From NCBI RefSeq assembly GCF_022605165.1, contig NC_063072.1, positions 2,170,001-2,234,000 on the forward strand: 64,000 bases of DNA, in the 5' to 3' direction. Every line of letters starts with the position of its first letter. The first letter of the stretch is position 1. Origin of the DNA: Purpureocillium takamizusanense (Eukaryota > Ascomycota > Sordariomycetes > Hypocreales > Ophiocordycipitaceae). The notes beneath the pieces are model-generated. The model did not search any database. It had not been told where the DNA came from and was given only the letters and a program-made list of their open reading frames with translations. Made by a program: the position numbers and the translations under genes. Shown piece after piece: positions 54,884 to 64,000 of this stretch.

Positions 54884-57800
54884 TGTTTGATTCGGTCGGA
54901 AGCGCTCGGGATGATGCTGTCGGCGGCTTCGGATGATACGGCGGGGAGACGAGGCGCTCCGTAACTAAGCAAAGCGCTTTGCGACAAGTCCGACGTGCAG
55001 TGGTGCTGGCTGGTGGTACGAAAGTTGCAACTCGACTGAGCGGGGTGTTTGACAGCGACGCCGAGACGGCGGGTGGTGTCGATTGTCTCGGAGAAAGACG
55101 TAAGTAGAAGTGAGACTCGGTACTTGGTCGTCGCGGAGGGGCTGGACGGGGTGAGGGCCGAGAGAGGGACGAAGCGCGTCGAAGGGCCACGATCAGACCG
55201 TCACGATGCTTTGAGCGTGAGTGCGTTGAGCTGAGGAAACAGACGGTGGCTCGAGGGGCGGGACCTGGAACCTGGTAGAATACGCAACGTAGTCCATGGT
55301 TGGGTTGGGGCCCGAACATTCTGGCGGCGACAAATTTTTGGCATTTTGGAGGGGTTCTTCCTTGGGGCACGCGCTGCATGAGCCGCCGCCGCCGCCGCCG
55401 CCTCCGCGGGGCCAGACGCTAAAATAACCCGCAAATAAAGCCCCAATGGCGGGTCCAAGGGGAAAGCGCATCTTATCGGGGCGCTTCGGAAGCTTATCCA
55501 TTGGCTTATCCGGGTCGTCGGGAGCCGGAACCCCTTGCCGCGGGAAACCGCGTGCGTGTGCCCCTTCCCGCGACTCGTGGGCCGCGTGCGGATGGCTTGC
55601 ATCGATGGCAAGAGAGCTGTCGATGTAACCTGCCAAAAGTCCAAAACGACTCGCATCGGCAAAAGAAGCCCCAGGAGATTTGTGTCACCCAAGGCGTCGA
55701 CAGATTGTGCCACCCTTTTATACTTTGACATGGCGGCGCGGATACCCTTGCACTACTCGGCGTAGCTGACATTTCCTGTGCGAATCGCGGTCAGTGCGAT
55801 AGACCAATGCAGCTTGAGGCTTGAGCGAGAGTTCATTACTCACTCATCGTTAGCAGTCGTCTCTGTTGGCGCACAAAGAGACGCCACTCGCATCTGCATC
55901 GTGCTTCGTGCGATTCAACGGCCGCCGATCGAGGACCATCGGACGTCGCGTCGTCGTTCAACCTGCAAGCCGCGCTGATCCGGGTCACTACCCGAAATTG
56001 GCGCCTTTGATAAATCGAACAACGAGAACGTAGAGGGCATCTTCATCTGCTTGACTGACGACCCTGTACCTTATACTGTGCATCCCATCCAAGGTACCCT
56101 CCACGTGGACTCCGGATAGAGAGTCTATGGGTTGCGATAAAATTGTGTACTCACACGGGGACAGCATTTTCAGCAGGAAATAGGAGTTGCATACTTGGGA
56201 TACTTAGCATGTGCATGTGCTTCGGCGAACCGCGAGTACTATTGTCGCCTCACCTGCGCTCCGACGCACGCTGTGCCTCGTCACACCGCTGCCGAGAACC
56301 GTCGCCGCACAAGCCTACCGAGCCGGCGAGCAGTATGAGGTCACACAGCGTGGGGACAACCTCGGACTGCAAGTTCCGGTTCCCCGCCCCGTTGCGACGG
56401 TCCGAATTTTTGCATATGTAGAATCTCAGCAATCGGAGCGAGTGCAACGCTTGACAGGCAAATACAGAAGGAGGCTGGACTGCCGGTGGCGCATGCTGCT
56501 TGGCAGACTTTCACCATTGACCCGCTCGTCAAACCGGTGGGCTTTTGATCCTCTGCCAGCTGAAGTCACCGCGAATTCCTCTACCGATTACTTCGTATTC
56601 GTACATCGCCATCGAAATAGGCCCTGGCACTGACCAAGTCTTCGCTCTTTGATAGTCGGAACAAGCACTGGTATTTCGCCAGCGGGAGATCAGCACGCTG
56701 GAAGCGAAATTGCACCTGCTGTGACGACAGAAATCGTCAATGGCACGCGAACGGTATTGACCTAGATCACCCTCTGTCAGTGCTCTACTGGGAGAACGTG
56801 ACACCCGTTGGCATGAACGTTTCCGTCCCGAATCCCCGAGCTCTGCCAAGAGCCAGGCTGAATTACGAAGTACGTAGTACGAAGTATGCACTTGTGCGAA
56901 CGGATGTTTTCCGGCCGACGCCGGTTCTAGAACCAGGGCAGCGTGGGCGACATGGTTGGTTTTACGAAGTAGGTCAGTTCTCCTCACCTCAACGAAACGA
57001 TTGGTGCTGCGCCGACGCCAGGCAGTCGCTGTTGGCTCCCCGAAGGGGGCCTCACCGTCCTTGAGTAATAATAAGCTGATATAGGAGATGCGGCACACAC
57101 TTGCAATCTAAATACTGCCTCCAACGCCACGCGTTCAACTCATGAGACGCACTCAAGCAACAGTGTACTCCATGCGTTCTGGGTAAACAGGCCTGGAATT
57201 GGCGCTTTTTTTTTGTTTATTAAAAGGAGTAGCCCAAATCGCCGACGTGGCGGTATTTTTCGGAGATGTGACACGTCGCACGCGACGAAGATGCCGCCTC
57301 AGGGTGAGCCGAAGTCAATGACGACTCGCTTTTCCGTGAATAGCTTGGATGATGGCTCGCTTTCGACCGTGGCACGAAACAAGATGGTGACCCCCTGCTC
57401 CTCGAAGATGCTGACCATACCGAAAGGAGATGCGAAAGAGGCCCGACTTGTGCCCAATACAGCAACAGTATGTACGAGCTGTATCCGTCAGAATGTGGCG
57501 GACGGCTGACCAACGGAGCGGACCGAGGCGCATACGGTCGTTCTCGGATCTCATGGCCGCACCGTTCTTTGCACAATTGTTCCTCCTCGTTACAAAGTAT
57601 GATAAGTGCAATCTGGGGGGGCCTGTTTGCATGGGGCCGCATGGCAGAGGTGGAACGCGCATCAAAGCAGGACCAACAACGGCTGGAAGTCATATAGGTC
57701 GCGCCCTGAGCAGCCTTGAGGAGAAAACTGCGGTGAGCACTTTACCGTCATGAATGAGGGCAGCATAAGTGCTCGATTTACGCGTTGAATTGTTGCCGGG

Positions 57801-59210
57801 GTGTCAAGTGTCAACATCTTAGGTGAAAGGAACAGAGGTTAGTTACTCGACTGGCGGCGAGGTGGCGGTCCAACACGCCACGCCCCCTGGACAGAGACGA
57901 GGGCCAACCAGAGGCCAGTGCCTGGCATCAGTGGCTGTACCAACGACCCTTGATATGCAAATTCCTGGGGTTGGCGGGGCCCCTGCAATGTTACCGCAGC
58001 ATCCTGTGCTGCAGACGCGACCCCAGCCGGCCCGGCCGACGACGACATCCGTCCAGTCGCCCACAGCCGTCACAGCCCGAGTTTGCTTCACAACAACAAT
58101 GTATGGAGGCCGTTCCAGATTGAGTGCGGCTATTGGCTGCTTTTAATACAGGCAGTTGTCCGCCTAGAGGCAACGGGTGATGTCGTCTCGCGAGATTACG
58201 TTTGCCACGCCGACGGTGGCCTCTGTCGTTTAAAGTCTTGGGGATGAGAGCAGAAGCTGCTGCCTCATGACTGTTGCAGTGTCAACAGTTGTCCCTAACC
58301 TTAATGCTGTAGCTATCTTTTGTTCTTCGAGCGTATCCGTCAACGACCCGTTGGGCCGGTGCTCGAGAATCGAAGCATGGCCCTCCCCACGGCCCAGGCC
58401 TCGCCGGTCGCGTGGGCCGTGATGCCACATTTTCGGCGCAATTCTGGCACGCTCGTGCCGGATAGCAACCGTTGTGATCAGTCTTCTGCGTGTGTGTTGC
58501 AAGCGGTCAGTGCCTCGAGGCTACTTGTGCGGTGGCGCCTCTTCCGCTTCTGCGTAGGCACAGGCCATGGCTTTGGCTTCCATCTTCAACGAGAGATCTG
58601 GCTAGGGTGTCGTGTGTCGATGAGAGACTTCGCGATGCTGTGTGGATGGAGAAGGAGGCTGTTTGCACACCATTTTACCCTACTTAGTCCATTGTGTTGG
58701 ACATGCAGGAAGAGGATGCGTAAGATAGCGAATACTGTACTTGCTTGCTGTGTAGGATAACAAGAGTTAGATACCAGTACCCTGTCGGTACTGGGAAATG
58801 GAAACATATGCTAAACCCGGCGAGCCCTGTTCAGGAGACCAAACCTCCAGCACCGGCGGCTCTTCTTCCACAGGCAAGTGCCCGTCACCCAACAGCCGGT
58901 TGCGCCTGCCTTATCAGGGGCATCTCCCGCTGGGTACGACGCACAGTACAATGTCGCGCCTCGCCTTATTGTCCACCGCCCATTCACAGGGCTCCTCCTA
59001 TTTACTGCTTTCCCTCCCTCCTCGTCCTACACTCCATCGTTTTTCCTCTGATTATATATTTGCGCACTCCTTCGCCCTCGTGTTTGGAACAATCTTTCGC
59101 TCCAGCAACCGACAGTTCGTTTCAACCCAGCCGTCTTTCTATTTCCTGCTTGTGCCCGTCATCCCCTTCTTTCTCTTCAATCTTCTCGTACTTTCCCATT
59201 CGAAAGCAAG
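54884..59210. other. 4.3-kb region without a supported gene
   Basis: Runs from the ADE4 start to the leader of the GH128 gene. A CCGCCG triplet repeat lies at 55382-55410. Open frames are short and overlap in unrelated compositions. Between about 55.8 and 58.8 kb base composition is nearer to 50% GC than the rest, which would fit an old decayed insert, but I saw no transposase, reverse transcriptase or terminal repeats. Three TACGAAGTA words cluster at 56864-56971. The GH128 promoter with TATATA near 59054 and CT-rich leader lies at the right end. Confidence 0.5.
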
Positions 59211-59296
59211 GTAGGCAGGTGCGAGCGCATGCACACCCAAGTTTGTGAAGTATATCAAGGCTTGGAAGCAATGCTAATCACGTCGTACCCTCTTAG
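59211..59296 (+). other. probable 5' UTR intron of the GH128 gene
   Basis: GTAGGC at 59211 and CTCTTAG ending at 59296 bound an 86-nt segment with the branch-like GCTAATC about 20 nt before the acceptor. It is preceded by a CT-rich leader and followed 35 nt later by the start ATG. The signals are as good as those of coding introns in this window. Confidence 0.55.
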
Positions 59297-59331
59297 ATAC
59301 TGAAAACCGACTCCATTCTGAACAATCCACG

Positions 59332-60285
59332 ATGCTCGCCAAAACTCTTCTGGCCCTAGGCGCCTTCGCATCCTTCGCCGAACAGGCCATCGTGCTCCCA
59401 TCCGAATACCACCTCAACGTAGTCCGCGACGAAACCGATGTAAAGCAGCCGGTCGAGGTGGCCCTCAATCTCGAGCTTGATGCCGGACACGAGCCCACCA
59501 CTGATGAAACTGCCAACGAGGTGCCCCGGGCCCTCGCAGCTCAGGGCGACGACAATGGCAACAACGCGACAGTCGCCTCGATGTCCTTCTCCAAGCGCGG
59601 CATGGTCTTCAACGACGCTGGCATGGCTAATGCCCTTGGCGGAGCTTGTCAGAAGTGCGGCTGGGGCTGGAACTGGGACCAGACTCCCAACGGCTTCGAC
59701 GGCAGATTCAGCTTCGTTCCTATGCTCTGGGGAGACCGTCCCGTCCACACCAACCGCTGGGCCGCCAATGCCCAGAGGGCCATCCAGAACGGCGCCAAGG
59801 CCTTCCTCAGCTTCAACGAGCCCGACAATGGCGGCCAATCCAACATGACTCCCGAGGCTGCCGCCGAAGCCCATATCAGGTACATGAATCCCTACGCCGG
59901 CAAGGTCAAGATCGGCGCCCCGTCCATCACCAACAGCGGCGCCCCCAACCAGGGCGTCAACTGGCTCAATGCCTTCTTCAGGGCGTGCAATGGACGCTGC
60001 CGTGTCGACTTCTGCCCCGTCCACTGGTACTCGGACGCCCAGTGGGCCGACACCCTCATCACTCACATCAACTCAGCCTCCAAGGCATGCGGCGGCAAGC
60101 CCGTCTGGCTTACCGAGTTTGCTCCCACCGGCGGCGACGTCAACGGCTTCCTCCGCAAGATGCTTCCCAAGCTCGACGGCCTCGGGTCTCTTGACGCCTA
60201 CTCGTACTTTATGGTTTCCCAGGGCAGGCTCATGTCGGGCGGCCGAAGCCTCAGCAGCGCCGGACAGCTCTACGCCACCCTGTAA
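59332..60285 (+). CDS. secreted GH128-type beta-1,3-glucanase precursor
   Basis: A single exon of 317 residues. M1 to about A19 is a signal peptide. Residues 20-89 form an acidic pro-region that ends in a dibasic KR (88-89), a likely Kex2 cleavage site, immediately before the catalytic domain GMVFNDAGMANAL. The domain has the family layout: WGWNWDQTP, FVPMLWG, then FNEPDN with the probable acid/base Glu163, and VWLTEFAPTGG with the probable nucleophile Glu262; DFCPVHWY lies between. This is the glycosyl hydrolase catalytic core of the fission yeast Asl1 type, assigned to family GH128, whose members cut beta-1,3-glucan of fungal walls. A role in wall remodelling is likely. N-glycosylation sites (NAT, NMT) are present. 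The leader probably contains an intron. Confidence 0.92.
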   Translation: MLAKTLLALGAFASFAEQAIVLPSEYHLNVVRDETDVKQPVEVALNLELDAGHEPTTDETANEVPRALAAQGDDNGNNATVASMSFSKRGMVFNDAGMANALGGACQKCGWGWNWDQTPNGFDGRFSFVPMLWGDRPVHTNRWAANAQRAIQNGAKAFLSFNEPDNGGQSNMTPEAAAEAHIRYMNPYAGKVKIGAPSITNSGAPNQGVNWLNAFFRACNGRCRVDFCPVHWYSDAQWADTLITHINSASKACGGKPVWLTEFAPTGGDVNGFLRKMLPKLDGLGSLDAYSYFMVSQGRLMSGGRSLSSAGQLYATL

Positions 60286-61645
60286 TGCGTTGCGACGCGA
60301 AAAGGACCCGGTTATTTCTTTGTACACTAGCCAGGCGCCGTCTGGACGGCTTATCTTTCTTCGATCACATATTCTGCTGGCCAAATCGCACGGTCTGCGG
60401 CTGGTTCATCTCTTCGCCGTACATTCTTTGACTGATCCACCTTCAACGCCCCGCCAGGGGTGCAACGGCTCAACATCTCGCGAGGCATATATCGGCGAGA
60501 GATATCAGGGGACTGGGACTGCACGCCGCGGAGGAAGTCTTCTGGATGCTTGCGTCATCTTTGGCGAGATGCGGCCCATTTCCATATTTGTTTGTGCAGG
60601 AGAGGGTGGTGGCATAGGGGCAACAGACACAGCAAGACGGCGTGTCGGTGGTATATAGATTGCGAAAGCCACTACCAGTACATAGCCACACACACAACCC
60701 TTTAGAATGGAAGCACCGGATCGGTACCGGATCGGTACCGCCCATGCTGCATTGCATGCATGCATGCATTATAAGGCCTGCGTCGTACAAGGTATAGAAC
60801 GGTGTTGCTAGTATCCCCGCTTGTCTCTCCGTTGGCCACACGAAGTCAAACCGCGCAGCCTGCTGCACCCCGCGGGCTCGTTGAGAAGTCTGGGACCCCG
60901 GACCCCTGGATACCGCAACGTGGGATGAGACCTGCATCATGTACGTGGAAACCGGCCGTCATGCATCTATCTAGTACGTGGGTAGTATTTTATTTACTAC
61001 GATGCGCGCGTGACGGTCACACGCCCACTTGGTTTTTTTGGTTTTTTTTTCCCCGGGGGACAACACGAGTCGGGCTCCAAGCCTGACGGGGGAGACTTGC
61101 TGCAACAAAACGAAGCACACGTTGTACGTACTTCTTTGTACGTGTCGTAAAAGTAGGTGGGCGATGAGCTGACATGTGTGCGTGCGTACCAACTTACGTA
61201 GTGCGAAGACACGAGCGCGGGCAACATCACCATTGCTATGTACCCTGTGTATGTACTGCATCAAGTACGTACGTATTTGAGTTGGCGCGTGTCCGTGTCT
61301 CGGCAGCTCCCGCGGCTCCGTCGTGTGAGACAAGACAAGAAAAGACACATTGTATGTACACACACGGGCTAGCTTGTGCCGGCAAACTTGACGTGAGCAG
61401 CCAACGGGCACCCGTGACAAGAAGAGCGTCATTGCTGCACATGACCCATCTGACACAAGCTTTTGAGAAGAATAGGGGATCTCTAGAGGAGCGGAAACGA
61501 GTATATACAGAAGGTACAAAGTAATTAGGATCCAAGGCTTTGCTATCCAGCACCGTTTCCCAACAGTACGGCCGCCGCACTTCTCCAACCGCGCGATATC
61601 TGCCACCGTTCGTACAGATTCAAAAAAGCCCACGTCATCAAATCC
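60286..61645. other. convergent 3' intergenic region
   Basis: Between the GH128 stop (plus) and the stop of the seven-helix gene (minus). It contains tandem and palindromic short repeats at 60716-60769 and several GTACGTAC-like words near 61120-61270. No protein-like frame. Confidence 0.5.
60716..60769 (+). repeat. CCGGATCGGTA tandem repeat followed by (TGCA)n
   Basis: The 11-mer CCGGATCGGTA occurs twice plus a CCG remainder (60716-60740). After 12 bp a self-complementary TGCATGCATGCATGCAT tract follows (60753-60769). Both can form hairpins. They lie 430 bp after the GH128 stop. Confidence 0.8.
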
Positions 61646-63491
61646 TTAGGGATCTGGCAACGGATGGCTTGACTTGGAGCCAACGTCACCTAGTGGCTCT
61701 GCCACCAAAGTGCCCGTTGCCGCGGGCTTCGGAACGCGGTGGTTATCAGGAGTTGGGGTGCCGCAGCTCGGTTTCAGCGGTGGCGGATACTCGGCAAATC
61801 TCACGTCGCCGCTACGTCGCGCCTTTCTGTCGTACGCCGAGGGAATGTTTGGCTCACCCTGGTGCCTAATCCTCGCCGTGGGGATAGCTTCACCCAGCAC
61901 CGTGGGGTCCCCTGGGCCGTCCGTGGAGCAGTCACGGGAAAACGGGGTTTGGGGCGAGCTGGGGGCGGATACATCGTCCATGGTTAAGAGCGATCTCGTG
62001 GCGTAGTTGCGTGGTGTCGCGAGTCTTGTGGAGCTCGGGGTGATGCAATCGGGAGGGATTGGGGCTCTGTGGCTCGAGGATGCTGTGCTGGACATGGCTC
62101 CCGCGTTGTCGCGGGAAGTGACCCATTGGATAATCAAGGCCGAGAAAAGAACTGGAACTCGACGTTAGGCCTCATCGAGTACGAGTGCTAATGTCCATGG
62201 TCTCATACTGTCGCAATTGCAGCACATCAGACATACCCAGCCGGGCTCTCCGTTGAGCGCCGTGAGAACCGTGAGGTTGCTTCCGTCGGAGCTTCAAGTT
62301 AGTATCTCTGAGACAGGTAAGCAAAGGGGCGAGGACTTGCACAATACTGCTGGTCAGCGTGCACAAAGCACCGACAAATGTCCTGACTGCAACTATGCGG
62401 AGGCGACGGTTTGCCGGTGTGCGGGCCATATTCTTGAAAGTGTACAGCTCTGCCCCGTGTCAACGGTGTCGATTCGCGCGCCCTTGCCCTTTGCTCAAGG
62501 ATACTCACTGCTTAGCGGTATGAGAAACAGGAGCGTCAAGTACACATTGGCGATGGCGTCAAAAGATATGAGAGGGATCATGGCCTGGCTCTTCATGCCG
62601 ATGATGCAGTGCCCCTCCCTCAGCTCAACGATGCGGCTACGCCCGTCAGCAATTCAGGAGGACAAGGAGAAGCACACTTTGATGAGCTCACAATACGAAA
62701 TTCGGAATCGCCACGATGATGTACATGCTGAGCATCCCACACGAGTTGAAGAGGTACAACTTGGACTGTACCCTCATTTTCGGAGTCGCGCGAATGATGT
62801 GCTGGCAGTTGCAGTTAGAGAAGTACTTCGCGCCCAAGATGGACCACGCACGCTTTTCTCAACCAAGAAGAGGTAGATGAACTGAACGATGAGGTCAACA
62901 AGTAACTTCGATCAATGTCTTCGAGATGGTGTTCCGGGAATCTCACAATCTGCGACGCGTCTCCGTGTCAGCCGGGTGTTCAACGTGCCCATCGGGGGGT
63001 TTCTGCTGCCCATCACCTTTGTCGTGACGTAGCACACAAGGCAAAGCAGTATGGCGCTGTCGCACGTCTCGTGGCTCGCGTTTATACCAAGGGCGTGCTG
63101 CAGCGTGGCCGTCCCAAAGACGAATAGGTACGAATCGATGTAAATCGCAAAGACCACTGGCATTTGTCAGGCATCAGCAGAGGCCTCCCTCTCTGTCGGG
63201 AAAACAAGCTGGACGGCGGGGAAAGCGCGAGGTCACTCACACCAGGCGACAAGCGGCAGACGGCGCCATGATCGGATAGCCAACACCCTCTGCGCTGCGG
63301 GCGAGTCTTAGCACAGGGCAGCAGATCTTGGGGGGCCGGGGGGCCGGTGAAACCGGTGCGAGGAGAGAGTGAAAAAGCTCACTGAGGAATAGAGTGAGGA
63401 TCGTCGTGGCCGCCAGGGACAACACCATGCTCGCGATCCGACCCGCCTCGGGCACACTCACAGGCGGCACGCCCGCTGTCGGCGGTATCAT
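61646..63491 (-). CDS. seven-helix integral membrane protein of unknown function
   Basis: Nine exons (complement): 63491-63383, 63306-63241, 63156-63017, 62881-62852, 62801-62692, 62636-62509, 62449-62341, 62279-62209, 62151-61646; 422 residues with all phases consistent. Seven hydrophobic helices can be followed, each largely within one or two exons, e.g. IASMVLSLAATTILTLFL, WLVFAIYIDSYLFVFGTATL, ILLCLVCYVTTKFIYLFLVE, MIPLISFDAIANVYLTLLFL and LMCCNCDILFSALIIQWV. An Asp/Ser/Pro-rich cytoplasmic tail of about 160 residues begins at VTSRDNAG. I recall similar uncharacterised proteins across filamentous ascomycetes, with the same helix order. Receptor-like topology is suggestive, but no known receptor motif is seen. 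Exon 4 is 30 nt. Intron 7 starts GC. The acceptor of exon 2 (CTAAG or the later CCGCAG, same frame) is uncertain. The N-terminus could be longer, but the frame offers no earlier ATG. Confidence 0.86.
62280..62340 (-). other. probable GC-AG intron in the seven-helix gene
   Basis: A 61-nt intron with donor GT|GCAAGT, the best form of GC donor, a perfect ACTAAC branch sequence and acceptor GGAAG. Its removal joins LTSSIV to NLTVLTAL within a transmembrane helix. No GT donor nearby keeps the frame. Confidence 0.8.
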
Positions 63492-64000
63492 GTCCTCATC
63501 GAGTAGGAGACGAGGCGAAGCGGCGACATGTGGCGAGACTTCACTGAGCTGGTCGAGCTCTAGGTCTGGGGGAGGGTTCAGGATGGGCGGACGGGCGACA
63601 AGGCAGGCCAGATCGTTGCTCAGGGTCGTCCCAAAGAAGCGAAGAGGTTTCAATAAAGACAATGAAGAGGGAAGACAAGTCAAGAAAGCAAAAAGGTAGC
63701 TTCAAAAGGCCCAAATGCTGCCGTCGCCTTGTCGTAAGCCCTTTTAGCCGACAGACGTTCCCCTGATCGAGAAGGAGGGCAAGATGCTTTGCCTCTAGGA
63801 TGATGGGCAAACAAAGGATGTCCACCTCGCTCCACCAGGGCGCGGAGACGAGTTGCGCGACCGGCCAGGGCGGCGATTATCTGCCACAATAACGGTTCGT
63901 GCCGTGGCCGTGCCATTAAACAGGTAGGCACGCTTTCTATAACGAGCAGGCGTGGACAGGAAAGCAGAGGAATGGCATCCGAGGTCGCCCCTGACGCCTG
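63492..64000. other. upstream region of the seven-helix gene, right edge
   Basis: Should contain the gene's promoter and leader. The reading frame of exon 1 continues upstream to about 63683 but without an ATG. No other gene signal is visible before the window ends. Confidence 0.5.

Noticed and set aside
56211..56633. 140-codon plus-strand frame as a possible small or decayed gene
   Set aside because: No signal peptide, motif or partner exons; the three overlapping frames look equally random.
63156..63306. Apparent one-base frameshift between exons 2 and 3 of the seven-helix gene
   Set aside because: It came from misjoining two lines of sequence. With the correct donor after 63241 the phases agree and the helix reads WLVFAIYIDSY without a break.

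Overview
This window is nuclear DNA of a filamentous ascomycete. Genes carry short GT-AG introns (about 50-270 nt), coding DNA is GC-rich, and the gene set (zinc-cluster regulator, fungal ADAM protease, GH128 glucanase, fungal LtrA-like protein) is typical of Pezizomycotina. Protein style and intergenic sequence suggest Sordariomycetes, probably Hypocreales, but no marker here fixes the species. I rebuilt 19 protein-coding genes. For every multi-exon gene the proposed exons add up to a whole number of codons and the splice phases agree. I found no convincing tRNA, rRNA, transposon, CRISPR array or integrated virus.

Layout. 1-9.7 kb: an unknown acidic nuclear-type protein, an ADAM-family membrane metalloprotease, then 3.9 kb without genes. 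9.7-12.5 kb: acetyl-CoA synthetase in seven exons, two of them only 24 and 27 nt. 12.5-17.4 kb: gene-free. 17.4-18.4 kb: a secreted Cys-rich domain on one membrane anchor. 19.7-25.8 kb: two clamp-loader subunits, RFC5 and RFC1, flank the mitochondrial ribosomal protein L16 gene. 26.4-28.7 kb: an unknown acidic/coiled-coil protein. 29.5-32.4 kb: mitochondrial GrpE and proteasome lid subunit Rpn6, diverging from one 672-bp promoter region. 33-37.9 kb: a 1646-residue AT-hook protein. 38.9-46.7 kb: peroxisomal adenine nucleotide carrier, NatC subunit Mak10, ATP synthase epsilon and an LtrA-like membrane protein. 46.9-54.9 kb: an unknown protein, an Upc2-like zinc-cluster regulator and glutamine-PRPP amidotransferase. 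54.9-64 kb: 4.4 kb of sparse DNA, a GH128 glucanase precursor and a nine-exon seven-helix membrane protein.

Most genes are housekeeping: DNA replication (RFC1, RFC5), mitochondrial function (MRPL16, MGE1, ATP15), protein turnover (RPN6), protein N-acetylation (MAK10), acetate and peroxisomal metabolism (ACS, ANT1) and purine synthesis (ADE4). No secondary-metabolite cluster is present. The best leads are the two clustered RFC genes with CGCG-core (MBF-like) promoter boxes, two probable GC-AG introns, two short motifs dispersed only in intergenic DNA, and several conserved-looking proteins without known function.
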